From contig NZ_PEBU01000018.1 in NCBI RefSeq assembly GCF_002887595.1, forward strand, positions 1 through 64,000: 64,000 bases of DNA, in the 5' to 3' direction. Source of the stretch: Bowmanella denitrificans (GTDB lineage: Bacteria > Pseudomonadota > Gammaproteobacteria > Enterobacterales > Alteromonadaceae). The notes beneath the pieces were generated by a model. The model made no database searches and had not been told where the DNA came from. It saw only the letters and a list, made by a program, of their open reading frames with translations. Below are positions 57,226 through 64,000 of this stretch, piece by piece; within the stretch, counting starts at the first letter, position 1; every line of letters starts with the position of its first letter. The translations under genes and the position numbers were made by a program.

Positions 57226-57498
57226 TTACCCCTCGTCTATAAAGTCTGCGGGCACCTGGGTAGCCACTAGCTGCAGTTGAGTTGGTTGGCCGTTAACCAT
57301 AGCGGTGCCCAGCCACAGTCTGGCTTCTTTGCCTACTGCTACTGGGGATTCGACAAACTCCACCTCTTCAATGACGTTGGTGGCGCACTCTGCGAACACC
57401 CAGGACTGTTGGGCGCACATGTGCATGGGTGCATCGTGGTCGTAGTCTGGATGGGTTTGTGTGCCCAGTTTTTCTAACCAAAGTGGGTGTTTAGTCAC
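57226..57498 (-). CDS. Hypothetical phage protein
   Basis: Protein of 90 residues, not recognised. It is acidic with LGTQTHPDYDHDAPMHMCAQ and VIEEVEFVESPVAVGKEARL. The start overlaps the preceding small membrane protein gene by 8 bases. Probably cytosolic. Confidence 0.6.
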   Translation of the reverse strand: MTKHPLWLEKLGTQTHPDYDHDAPMHMCAQQSWVFAECATNVIEEVEFVESPVAVGKEARLWLGTAMVNGQPTQLQLVATQVPADFIDEG

Positions 57499-57673
57499 GG
57501 TACACCTCCACCAACCCCTTGAGACTGTGCAAGGCTTTAACCTGCGACAGTTCGCGGGTTAAGGCGTCCATCCGGGTAGTGTGTTTGCTGAGCTTTTCAT
57601 GCTGCACATAAATGGCCAGGCAGGCCAAAAACAGCAGCACAAACAAGGTGACGATGAGCAATTCAATTATCAT
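57491..57673 (-). CDS. Small membrane protein with helical tail
   Basis: Protein of 60 residues. One membrane helix (IELLIVTLFVLLFLACLAIY) is followed by a basic helix with heptad character (HEKLSKHTTRMDALTRELSQ). A strong site, AGGAGAACACC, precedes the ATG. Function unknown; anti-host or membrane-sensing roles are possible for such middle-operon peptides. Confidence 0.65.
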   Translation of the reverse strand: MIIELLIVTLFVLLFLACLAIYVQHEKLSKHTTRMDALTRELSQVKALHSLKGLVEVYRD

Positions 57674-57686
57674 GGTGTTCTCCTGG

Positions 57687-58121
57687 TTAAAGTAAACGGC
57701 CCTGCACTTTGGCGCGGTATTCTTCGCGCTTGTGTTGCAGGATTTTGTAGACCTGGATCTGGTTTAGCTCCGGGCAGTACTCTTTGTGGATGCGGGCAAC
57801 CGGCCAGTTGTGCTGGTTCCAGAGCCGGAACATGTGCATGTCGCGCAGTTCCTGGCGCAGTTTGTCGCCGCGCGGCAGGTAGCGGCACTCGCCGCCCTGG
57901 TAGTGGGCAATTTCGGCAATGGTTTCGCAGGCCAGCTTGTAGGCTTGTTTTGAGTCAATACCGTTTTTGGCCAGGCGACGTTCTATTAGCAGTAGCAGCG
58001 TCCACAGGTGTTCTTTGTAGGCGGCCATGGCCCGTTGCTGGTCACTGGCCAGAGCGGGCAGGTGGTCCAGTAACTGGTCAAAGCCGTCGTCTAAAAACAG
58101 CAGTTGTTGTTCTTCAGTCAT
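57687..58121 (-). CDS. Mor-like transcription activator
   Basis: Protein of 144 residues. The N-terminal part is helical and mediates dimerisation in Mor. The C-terminal part shows YQGGECRYLPRGDKLRQELR, then IHKEYCPELNQIQVYKILQH, the helix-turn-helix pattern of the Mor/C family. In Mu, Mor and C turn on middle and late promoters without a -35 contact. Only one family member is seen here, so it may drive the late operon, possibly through the ACAACY arrays. It overlaps the P-like gene by 8 bases. Confidence 0.75.
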   Translation of the reverse strand: MTEEQQLLFLDDGFDQLLDHLPALASDQQRAMAAYKEHLWTLLLLIERRLAKNGIDSKQAYKLACETIAEIAHYQGGECRYLPRGDKLRQELRDMHMFRLWNQHNWPVARIHKEYCPELNQIQVYKILQHKREEYRAKVQGRLL

Positions 58122-58818
58122 GGGCGGGGCCTCGTTGCTGGGTGCGCAGACTGGCCAGACGTTTTTGCAGTTGGCAGTCTTCGTCTATCCATTGCTGGGG
58201 GATCACTGGCGGCAGTTTGCGTGCGATGTTGTAGCTAAGCAGTGGGCGCGGCTCTGGCAGGGTGCCTGCTTTAAACTGGGTGATAATCCGTTTCCATTCG
58301 GTGTTAAACCGCCGCTCGAAGCTGCTGGCCGCTTCCTGGGTAACGTGGTGGCCGATATGCTGGTTGATAACCTCTACCACTCTGTGCAACCAGGTGAACT
58401 GTTCGACAAAGCGGTACTTGCCGTGGCGGTCAATGATTTGTTGCAGGGCCTGGTGTTTTTCGGGCAGGCCCAATGCTTGAGGGTCGTCACACAGGTTTAA
58501 AAACTCTGGTAGCTCTGGGGGCCATTCAAGCTTGGCGCTGATAATGCGCTGGATGGCGTGGGCCACTTGTTCTGGCTTTATGGCTTCCTGGATAAAGGCT
58601 TTTGCCCACATGCGCTTGGTGGCGTCCAGTTCGTTCTTGCTGGTGAAGCGGCTGGCATACTTGCGGCCAAAAATAAGCTGCAACTGGCCAAATGCTTGGT
58701 TGATTAAGGGCGCTACCTGTTGCATGGCGGTGTCACTTTGCCCAGTCGCTGTTGTCGACTTGCAAGAGGGCGTGGCCAATGTCTTGGCGATGTGTTGCAG
58801 ATCTTGCGGGCTTTTCAT
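58114..58818 (-). CDS. Replication protein P-like helicase loader
   Basis: Protein of 234 residues. From residue 32, QQVAPLINQAFGQLQLIFG, then RMWAKAFIQEAIKPEQVAHA and LPEFLNLC follow the lambda P sequence pattern (VAQIINGVFSQL, WVLAFRENGIT, FVAWC). Lambda P captures host DnaB and loads it at the origin. GGAGCCAACC precedes the ATG at 58,818, which lies 86 bases inside the 3' end of the upstream gene in another frame. Unusual in a Mu-type phage. Confidence 0.75.
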   Translation of the reverse strand: MKSPQDLQHIAKTLATPSCKSTTATGQSDTAMQQVAPLINQAFGQLQLIFGRKYASRFTSKNELDATKRMWAKAFIQEAIKPEQVAHAIQRIISAKLEWPPELPEFLNLCDDPQALGLPEKHQALQQIIDRHGKYRFVEQFTWLHRVVEVINQHIGHHVTQEAASSFERRFNTEWKRIITQFKAGTLPEPRPLLSYNIARKLPPVIPQQWIDEDCQLQKRLASLRTQQRGPAHD

Positions 58819-59218
58819 GGTTGGCTCCGGTTGGCAATTGCAGGGCGGTGCTTAGGTTCTGGTCCCAGCCGGGCAGGCTGTGCAGCACTTTTTTCAGGTA
58901 GTTGTGGTTGCTGAGTGGCTTGGCGTCGCCACTTTCATTGCGCCTGGCACTGATTTGCTGGGTGGTTTGTTCCAGGGCCTGGGTTAGGGCCTGGCGGTTG
59001 ACGGTGAGCGCCTGGACTTCGCTGATCAGCCGCAGGGCGCGACTGTTGGCCAGGTCGCTTTTAGCCGGGCGAAACAGCGCCAGGTAACCCACTAGGGCGG
59101 CGGCCTGTTCGGTGGACAAGGCGGCCACAGTACCAAGCAGGGTTTTACCGGCTGTGTCTTGCACCAGGGCGTCTAGGTGCAGGCCTGTGCGACAGACCGG
59201 GCAGCGGCCTAACTTCAT
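58733..59218 (-). CDS. Hypothetical zinc-knuckle phage protein
   Basis: About 161 residues. The start MKLGRCPVCRTGLHLDALVQ has one CxxC pair; the rest is helical (LSTEQAAALVGYLALFRPAK, then LTVNRQALTQALEQTTQQIS). The N-terminus overlaps gemA by 4 bases (ATGA), and a longer frame to 59,296 is not needed. The last 86 bases also encode the start of the P-like protein. Not a recognised family, but CxxC-headed proteins next to gemA occur in Mu-like phages. Confidence 0.62.
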   Translation of the reverse strand: MKLGRCPVCRTGLHLDALVQDTAGKTLLGTVAALSTEQAAALVGYLALFRPAKSDLANSRALRLISEVQALTVNRQALTQALEQTTQQISARRNESGDAKPLSNHNYLKKVLHSLPGWDQNLSTALQLPTGANHEKPARSATHRQDIGHALLQVDNSDWAK

Positions 59219-59814
59219 GGTTTTGCCCCCTGGCCTTCTATGTGACCGTGGTAGGCGGCTGAAACATAGTCGTACGGGGCCTGGCTGGTGGACCACATGC
59301 GCTGCTTGTAACCCACCAGGTGGGTGATGCCTTTGGCGATTAGTTGTTTGGCCATCAGGCGCTTGTGCCAGGCTTTTATAGATTCGAGGTTGCTTAGTGC
59401 CATGCCACCGGATTGCCAGGCTACCGACTCAACGCCAACACCGTTGTTGGCTTTGGCGGTTTGGCGTTTGATCCAGGCGTCCAATGCGGCTTCTGAGCCG
59501 TCGCGAACAAAACCCTGGCGGGCCATGTCGATCCAGATGGCGCGGATTTTGTCGACTTCGGCCAGACGGCTGTTGCCGCTTTTGGGTGACTGGCGGCGCT
59601 GGCCGGTTTTGCTTGGTTTAAAGCCTTTGCTTTGCATGTGCTCAAGCACGTCATGCAATTGTTTTGGGCGCAGAGCGGCCGCGCTGTTGTGGCCGGTTAT
59701 TTGTACCAGCATGGCGCGGTAGGTGTCGTCGTCCAGCCCCAGTTTGGCTTTGCCGACATGTACCTTGGCAATCAGCCGTTTGCGGGCGTCTTGTATGGCT
59801 TTATTGTGTTGCAT
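59215..59814 (-). CDS. gemA: GemA/gp16 family regulatory protein (DUF1018)
   Basis: About 199 residues. The DUF1018 pattern is clear: KRLIAKVHVGKAKLGLDDDTYRAML (split as KRLIAKVHVGKAKLG and DDDTYRAML), TGHNSAAALRPKQLHDVLEH, then KIRAIWIDMARQGFV and AYDYVSAAYHG-like ending. In Mu, GemA affects host gene expression and DNA topology. The start at 59,814 follows GAGGTCAAC. Two hairpins lie in the 72 bases upstream. Confidence 0.83.
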   Translation of the reverse strand: MQHNKAIQDARKRLIAKVHVGKAKLGLDDDTYRAMLVQITGHNSAAALRPKQLHDVLEHMQSKGFKPSKTGQRRQSPKSGNSRLAEVDKIRAIWIDMARQGFVRDGSEAALDAWIKRQTAKANNGVGVESVAWQSGGMALSNLESIKAWHKRLMAKQLIAKGITHLVGYKQRMWSTSQAPYDYVSAAYHGHIEGQGAKP

Positions 59815-59837
59815 GTTGACCTCGTTTTGCTTAATCG

Positions 59838-59881
59838 AAGCCCTGCTTGGCAAGGCTTGGATTAAGCCCCTCGTAAGGGGC
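59838..59881 (-). other. Pair of hairpins upstream of gemA
   Basis: AAGCCCTGC/ GCAAGGCTT-type imperfect stem (59,838-59,858) and GCCCCT-CGTA-AGGGGC (59,866-59,881, perfect) lie between the 56-residue gene and gemA. No T-run follows on the minus strand. They may attenuate or protect the transcript. Confidence 0.4.
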
Positions 59882-59886
59882 GGGGT

Positions 59887-60057
59887 TTAGTTGGCTGGTT
59901 CGATTTCCAGCCATTTTTCGTCGGTGTCTTCGGCGTGGTAGACGTTGACCTGGTAAAGGGTTTCCAGGCCGTCTATGTCGCTGGGAAGGCTGGCTAACAA
60001 GGTGCGTAAGTCTTTTACGCTGCCAATGTGGTGGGTTTGTTTTTTGGGTGCGTTCAT
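59887..60057 (-). CDS. Small hypothetical phage protein (56 residues)
   Basis: A 56-residue frame: MNAPKKQTHHIGSVKDLRTL, then LPSDIDGLETLYQVNVYHA and KWLEIEPAN. The start overlaps the DUF3164 gene stop by 4 bases (ATGA), the usual coupling in this operon. Not recognised; no membrane helix. Confidence 0.6.
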   Translation of the reverse strand: MNAPKKQTHHIGSVKDLRTLLASLPSDIDGLETLYQVNVYHAEDTDEKWLEIEPAN

Positions 60058-60716
60058 GCGGATTGCTCCAGGTTATTGATGGATGCCATATCAAGGGGAA
60101 GTTGGTGGTACACGCCCTGGTCGTCGCGGTAGTAAACCCGGAAGTATTCGGCGGTGGAGTCGTATTCCAGGGCGTCGGCCAGGGCTTCCATGGCGGCTGG
60201 CCAGTTTGGATCATCAATTTTCAGGCGGCGTAAGGACTGCAACTTGGCCACGCTGTAACAGCCTTGACTGTCCAGTCGTAAATAGCCTTTAACCACGGCT
60301 TGCAGATTGCGATTGCTGCCCTTTGTCCAGGACTCAACGCATTGCTCTATCAGCTTTGCCGCAATTAGCATGCGTTCGTTAGCGGCCAGGCGGGTTTGAC
60401 GGGCGCGTTCAATCTTGATGCGGCGGTCAAAACTAAACAGCGTGACATTTCCCTTTTTGCCGCCTATGTTTTTGCCGTATTCAGCAAAGGACTTTTCAAC
60501 CAGAGCAGCTACTTCGGTACGCAGAAACTTGGCTAGGGCCTGCATTTCGTCACTAATCACCACACACCCTTTAAACAGCTTTTTAACGACTTCGTCGCGG
60601 GTCTTGTCGATGTCTTTTATTCGGTCCAGGCGCATGTGGTTGCCGTCTGCATCGAGCATAAAGCCGGGAGGGGCGTTGTTTTCGGTCAGTTCGTAGAGCT
60701 TTTCGATAGTTTTCAT
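60054..60716 (-). CDS. DUF3164 family phage protein
   Basis: Protein of 220 residues. The family pattern is APPGFMLDADGNHMRLDRIK near the start and KIERARQTRLAANERMLIAA in the middle, with LKIDDPNWPAAMEALADAL later. DUF3164 proteins are standard in the early operon of Mu-type and other transposable phages; the role is unknown, possibly DNA-binding or recombination support. Encoded 10 bases after the 86-residue protein gene. Confidence 0.83.
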   Translation of the reverse strand: MKTIEKLYELTENNAPPGFMLDADGNHMRLDRIKDIDKTRDEVVKKLFKGCVVISDEMQALAKFLRTEVAALVEKSFAEYGKNIGGKKGNVTLFSFDRRIKIERARQTRLAANERMLIAAKLIEQCVESWTKGSNRNLQAVVKGYLRLDSQGCYSVAKLQSLRRLKIDDPNWPAAMEALADALEYDSTAEYFRVYYRDDQGVYHQLPLDMASINNLEQSA

Positions 60717-60725
60717 GGGGGCCTC

Positions 60726-60986
60726 TTATTGTTGGTTGGGGGCGTTCCAGCGCACGGTAATGCCGTTGATGCGGCAATGGGTTTGGTAGGCGCGTCCGTG
60801 CTGCGTACCTATGACGGTTTCGTAGGTGCCGACCAGGCTGCCCTTGGGTGGGGGCAGAATGTCGATGATGTCGCCGCTGTCGCCAATGCTGATGCCGGTA
60901 ATGGCGCAGTTGCGCTTTACCAGGAGTTCCAGCACTTTGCCGACGGCGTTGACCTTGTTGCGTATAACGGTGTTGTAGCGGTTCAT
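60726..60986 (-). CDS. Hypothetical early phage protein
   Basis: Protein of 86 residues, not recognised. It begins MNRYNTVIRNKVNAVGKVLE and contains ISIGDSGDIIDILPPPKGS, beta-rich at the C-terminus. It overlaps the HTH gene by 4 bases. GGAGCAAAAGGCC precedes the ATG. Confidence 0.62.
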   Translation of the reverse strand: MNRYNTVIRNKVNAVGKVLELLVKRNCAITGISIGDSGDIIDILPPPKGSLVGTYETVIGTQHGRAYQTHCRINGITVRWNAPNQQ

Positions 60987-61297
60987 GGCCTTTTGCTCCG
61001 GTTGTTGGGGCAGGTTTGGCAGGCGCGAAACAAGGCCACCCGCTGGGGGTTACTGGCTGAGAACGGGCGGATTTGTTCGCTATGACAGCGCTTGGCCGAG
61101 ATTTCCTCCAGAATGGGGCACTGCACCATCTGGTGGGTGTAGGTTTCCAGTACCAGGCGCTGGATGTTTTCAAGGTTGCCGGGGTATTTGCTGTTAAGTA
61201 CCTGCGACAGGGTGGTTTTGCTGACGCCCAGGTCGGCTTCGACCTGACGGCGGCCCAGCTCGGCGGCTTTACTTTGCAGTAGTTCAAGCCATTGCAC
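60983..61297 (-). CDS. HTH regulator with four-cysteine C-terminus
   Basis: Protein of 104 residues. The N-terminal HTH is ELGRRQVEADLGVSKTTLSQ, followed by VLNSKYPGN. The C-terminal part has four cysteines at positions 60, 71, 93 and 96 (spacing 10, 21, 2), suitable for a metal ion or an iron-sulfur cluster. The start codon is GTG with AAGGAG seven bases before it. It overlaps the upstream gene by 14 bases. Probably a regulator of early phage genes; metal dependence is inferred. Confidence 0.68.
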   Translation of the reverse strand: MQWLELLQSKAAELGRRQVEADLGVSKTTLSQVLNSKYPGNLENIQRLVLETYTHQMVQCPILEEISAKRCHSEQIRPFSASNPQRVALFRACQTCPNNRSKRP

Positions 61298-61877
61298 GGT
61301 GATTCTCCTTGCCGATCTTCAGCTCGACCAATTGCTTGCGGTTTTGGTCCCACAGGCCGTTGGGGCGAATAATCGGGTACTTGTAGCCGGTGTTTTCGAG
61401 CAGCATGTACACCACCTTTGAGCCTGTACGCACCGCCATACTGGCGCGACGGCGCTGGGGCTGGCTGATGACAACATAGCCATAACAAATTAAGTCGCTT
61501 AGGTACTTTTCAACGCTGGCGCGGGTTGCTTCGGCGCTACCGGTTAAGTCGTCGACGGTGAACTTGCGCAAAAAACGCATGGCCTGCCATATGCGCTGAC
61601 GGGCGCTTTTGGGCTTAGGCGAGGTGCGGTTTTTACCGGGTAGTATGGGTTTTACCCCTTTAACCCGGCTGTAAAGCACGGGGTTAAAGGTGGCGTTAAC
61701 GGTTTCAACTGCGCCCAGGCTTTTGAGGTAATCAATAGCCATTTGGGCCTGGTGCAGGGTGATGTTTAGCGCATGCACCAGGTCGGTGGCGTGAAAGCTT
61801 GGCTGTGTCTGGATCCATTCCCAGCTGGTTTGGCTTGTCGTCCTGTTGCCTGTTGTAGTGTTATTGGCGGTGGACAT
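61284..61877 (-). CDS. Winged-helix-like early phage protein
   Basis: Protein of 197 residues. Two helix-turn-helix-like segments are seen: WIQTQPSFHATDLVHALNIT with AQMAIDYLKSLGAVE, and MRFLRKFTVDDLTGSAEAT with VEKYLSDLICYGYVV. A basic linker (GKNRTSPKPKSARQR) separates them. It likely binds DNA. It follows the MuB-like gene by 9 bases. Specific role unknown. Confidence 0.65.
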   Translation of the reverse strand: MSTANNTTTGNRTTSQTSWEWIQTQPSFHATDLVHALNITLHQAQMAIDYLKSLGAVETVNATFNPVLYSRVKGVKPILPGKNRTSPKPKSARQRIWQAMRFLRKFTVDDLTGSAEATRASVEKYLSDLICYGYVVISQPQRRRASMAVRTGSKVVYMLLENTGYKYPIIRPNGLWDQNRKQLVELKIGKENHRAMA

Positions 61878-61886
61878 TGCTACCCC

Positions 61887-62594
61887 TTACTGCGCACTTG
61901 GGAAGAACGCCTGATTGCCCCACTGTTCAGCGGTAACGCTGGTCAGTTTGTTGGCTTTGGCGAACTTTTCGATTTTGTCCAGGGCGGTATGGATACGGCG
62001 ATACGAGCCCTTACTGACGTCCAGCAGTTGCGCGGCCAGACAGTCGGCGATGCTGCAGTTTTCCAGCAGCGCTTTGGCCATTATGGCGATGTCGCCAGAG
62101 TTTGCGGGCTTGAACTCGACATGCTGGGCCACGCGGCTGTCTAACTGTTCGAGACGTTTGATTTTGCGGGGCAGTTCGGCGTAACCAATCATGATGATCG
62201 GCACGTTGGCCATGTCGTAAATGTCGCGAATGGTTTCCAGAATTTCGGGCTTGTCGGCGATGTAATCGCATTCGTCAATAAACAAGGGCAGGCGGGTAAC
62301 GCACAGCTCTTTAATGATGAAATTAAAGGTGTCGACTTTGCTCCAGCGTTTGTCCAGGCCCAGTTCCTGGCCTATGCGTTCCAGAAAACTGCGGGGGCTG
62401 TCGGCCTTCAGGCAGCGCACAAGCAGGCCATTTGCCTGGGCGAACAACCAGACACCTGCAGTGGTTTTGCCGTAACCGGCTTTGCCAGTGAACATGCCGA
62501 TAGCTGGGGAGCCAGACTGGGCGGCGTCCATCAGGTTCTGGAAGGCTTCAAAGGCTGCCATGACGTTGCTGGTTCTTGCTACTGTGGATTTCAT
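61887..62594 (-). CDS. MuB-like AAA+ ATPase, transposition target activator
   Basis: Protein of 235 residues. Walker A is GKAGYGKTT near residue 37, Walker B is LPLFIDECDYI, and an arginine-rich sensor region follows in LPRKIKRLEQLDSRVAQ. It matches the short MuB/TniB-type ATPases that bind target DNA, choose insertion sites and stimulate the transposase. The C-terminal part is helical. It overlaps the transposase gene by 4 bases (ATGA). Confidence 0.87.
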   Translation of the reverse strand: MKSTVARTSNVMAAFEAFQNLMDAAQSGSPAIGMFTGKAGYGKTTAGVWLFAQANGLLVRCLKADSPRSFLERIGQELGLDKRWSKVDTFNFIIKELCVTRLPLFIDECDYIADKPEILETIRDIYDMANVPIIMIGYAELPRKIKRLEQLDSRVAQHVEFKPANSGDIAIMAKALLENCSIADCLAAQLLDVSKGSYRRIHTALDKIEKFAKANKLTSVTAEQWGNQAFFPSAQ

Positions 62595-64000
62595 TGGTGT
62601 TGCTCCTTTTTCAGGTCTTCTTCAAATAGCGTTTCCAAGAGTTGGAATTGCCGGGGTTGCGCACGTTGATACTGGTGCAGCCAGGCCCGTTCCTCTGGGG
62701 TTGCGGTGCCGTTTAAACGGCGTTCAAAGAGGTAACGTGCCTGGTGGTGCTCGTTGCGGAAAATGGGGGTGCTGTCTTCAGCCAGGGCTTGTTCTGCCGC
62801 CTGCAGTTGCTGGCGCTTGGCTTCAAATTCGCTGAGCTGCTGTTCGCTGTACTCGCTGTACTCGCTGGCTTGCTGACTTTGCTCTATGGCTTGCTGCGTG
62901 GCGTTGATTAGCGCACTGTCGGCCTGGCTGGCAGGTTTGGGGAAAGCGGCCAGGCTTTCAAACTGCTGCTTTTGGTGGGCCAGGATTTGCTGGGCGATGT
63001 CTTTCACCGAATGTTTTTTAGCAGTGTTGGCCAGTGCCTGGCGCTGTTCGCGCAGTTTGGCGCGCTGCAGTTCTTTGGCTTGGCGGGCGATGTCTTCGAG
63101 ATTGACGGTGCCGTCTGACAGCTCTGGGTTAACTGCTTCACAGATAAAGTGGTGGTGCAGCGCATGGAACACGTAGATTTTGCTGATGTCTTTGGGGTTC
63201 CAGCGGCAATACACGCGCTGGCCTATGTAGCCGCCCAATTCGGGGTGCACGTAACACATGTTTTCGATGCGGATGCCGTCTTTTTTGCTGACGGTGCGCT
63301 GGCCGTTGTTGCCGGGGATGGGGGCCAGCAGTACGTCTAGTACATGGTGGTTGTCTAACCGGCGTATGGTGGCTTTACTGTTGGTAAAGCGTTCAAACGG
63401 GCTGCAATTCAGTTCACTGTGGACCTTGGTGTGGTATTTGTAGTCGATCCAGTCGTTGATGAACTGTTGGAACTGTTCTGCTGACAATTCAACGTTGATG
63501 GCTTCTTTGTCGCGGCCTTTCAGGCGGCGTTCCATCAGGCGTTGATGAAATGGTATGCGCTTGCTGATTTGCTCGCGGTCAGCCACGCTGTGGCCAACGT
63601 AGCCTTGCAGCAGTTCGGCTATGCCATGGGAAAAAGTGCGGAAAAACCGTTCTATAAAAGGCTTTTGCCAGCCGCTGTAAGGCTGGGTGAGTTCCTGCTC
63701 TATACCCAGGGCGTCAAACACGCTGGTGATATGCACGCTGGTGTAGTCGCTGCCGTTGTCGGTGCGGGCGATGTCGGGCAAGCCCCATTCCAGGATGGTT
63801 TCGCGCATTAGCAGGGCGATACCTTCGGAGTTTGAGGTTTTCTTAAGTACGCATTTAACGCGGCGGGTGTAGATGTCGATTACGCCAATAATGGAGTAAC
63901 GGCCATCCAACAACATTACGTCGGCCGGGGTGCTGTCAAATTCCCATATATGGTTTATGTGCAGGGCTTCGGCGGCTTTGTTGCCGAAAGCGGCCATGTA
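62591..64000 (-). CDS. DDE transposase (MuA-like), N-terminus outside window
   Basis: At least 469 residues are visible; the frame continues past base 64,000, so the start is missing. The RNase H-type catalytic core has Asp in WEFDSTPADVMLLDG, Asp in ARTDNGSDYTS and Glu in YSGWQKPFIERFFRT. A Mu-C-type beta barrel follows (GGYIGQRVYCRWNPKDISKI), then a long Gln/Glu-rich helical tail that would contact the MuB-like protein. It cuts and joins the phage ends during integration and replicative transposition. DNA-binding domains that recognise the end repeats lie upstream, out of view. Confidence 0.92.
   Translation of the reverse strand, partial: YMAAFGNKAAEALHINHIWEFDSTPADVMLLDGRYSIIGVIDIYTRRVKCVLKKTSNSEGIALLMRETILEWGLPDIARTDNGSDYTSVHITSVFDALGIEQELTQPYSGWQKPFIERFFRTFSHGIAELLQGYVGHSVADREQISKRIPFHQRLMERRLKGRDKEAINVELSAEQFQQFINDWIDYKYHTKVHSELNCSPFERFTNSKATIRRLDNHHVLDVLLAPIPGNNGQRTVSKKDGIRIENMCYVHPELGGYIGQRVYCRWNPKDISKIYVFHALHHHFICEAVNPELSDGTVNLEDIARQAKELQRAKLREQRQALANTAKKHSVKDIAQQILAHQKQQFESLAAFPKPASQADSALINATQQAIEQSQQASEYSEYSEQQLSEFEAKRQQLQAAEQALAEDSTPIFRNEHHQARYLFERRLNGTATPEERAWLHQYQRAQPRQFQLLETLFEEDLKKEQHQ

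Larger units (their letters stand above)
24241..64000. mobile_element. Transposable (Mu-type) siphophage prophage, left end outside the window
   Basis: Almost 40 kb of phage genes, mostly minus strand, runs from a DDE transposase cut by the window edge to a candidate terminus at 24,241. The module order is transposase A and B, regulators, GemA, Mor-like activator, lysis, Mu gp25-gp30, G, I/Z, T and gp35-gp37, then a non-contractile tail set. There is no integrase gene, and the tRNA 3' end is not duplicated here. The absence of a contractile sheath gene and the presence of a tail tube, G/GT and long tape measure suggest a B3/D3112-like siphophage. All major structural genes look intact, so it may be functional. 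Confidence 0.88.

Noticed and set aside
57581-58234. Plus-strand open frame of 217 residues over the Mor-like gene
   Set aside because: Arg/Gly/Cys-rich shadow opposite the Mor-like and neighbouring genes; no plausible protein features.
60583-61488. Open frame of about 300 residues on the minus strand in the early phage region
   Set aside because: It spans four tightly overlapping genes in another frame, and its Arg/Pro/His/Gln-rich composition is typical of an out-of-frame reading.

Overview
The first 24.2 kb is ordinary chromosome of a Gram-negative gammaproteobacterium. Two gene neighbourhoods match Escherichia coli order: mltD, gloB and a yafS-like methyltransferase, then metG divergent from the Mrp/ApbC gene with dcd close by. 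The mixture of DUF3025, a TonB receptor/PepSY iron operon and several GGDEF proteins suggests an Alteromonadales-type marine or aquatic bacterium. This is inference; nothing here fixes the genus.

Chromosomal layout: a heptamer tandem repeat (1-77); a degenerate GGDEF protein; an M28 lipoprotein peptidase; a DUF3025 protein; a NatAB-like ABC exporter; a Fur-box-preceded TonB-dependent siderophore receptor followed by two small membrane proteins and a PepSY reductase-like protein (5.87-10.5 kb); a Tat-signal methyltransferase-like protein divergent from an FAD oxidase; a PAS-GAF-GGDEF protein; a voltage-sensor-like membrane protein; mltD; gloB; a yafS-like gene; metG; an mrp/apbC gene; dcd; and tRNA-Ser(GGA) with a strong terminator.

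From about 24,241 to the end of the window lies most of a transposable (Mu-type) prophage, read mainly on the minus strand. It lacks only its left end, which is beyond base 64,000. The likely right terminus begins TGTAG and carries two copies of a 15-bp repeat exactly 22 bp apart, the usual arrangement of MuA-type binding sites. Reading from the transposase end, the order is: DDE transposase and MuB-like ATPase; small regulators; DUF3164; GemA; a lambda-P-like helicase loader; a Mor-like activator; a RepA-like helicase ATPase; lysis genes (endolysin-like, 3TM holin); Mu gp25-gp30 type packaging and head genes; gpG; protease/scaffold (I/Z); capsid (T); gp35-gp37; and a tail of siphovirus type (tail tube, G/GT chaperones with a -1 frameshift signal, 1,771-aa tape measure, tail-tip proteins, esterase-like fibre, PKD fibre). 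A Mu-type head joined to a non-contractile tail module resembles the B3/D3112 group of transposable siphophages.

Accessory cargo sits in two places. A moron island (44.97-46.50 kb) splits the gpG and gpI genes. It holds a two-membrane-segment protein resembling putative abortive-infection proteins, plus two plus-strand genes, one a lipoprotein. The right-end cargo (24.3-26.2 kb) holds an XRE regulator, a polytopic membrane protein, paired operator-like dyads and a 38-residue predicted secreted peptide.

The most novel signals are these. A family of 9-bp-spaced ACAACY hexamers occurs as two facing triplets upstream of a candidate late promoter (55,531-55,583) and again as a triplet in front of gp35 (42,638-42,661). 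A complete -1 frameshift cassette lies in the tail chaperone genes. A MuF head protein is fused to an HExxH metallopeptidase domain. A run of three tiny overlapping genes encodes a zinc-finger, a membrane and an Rmf-like protein.
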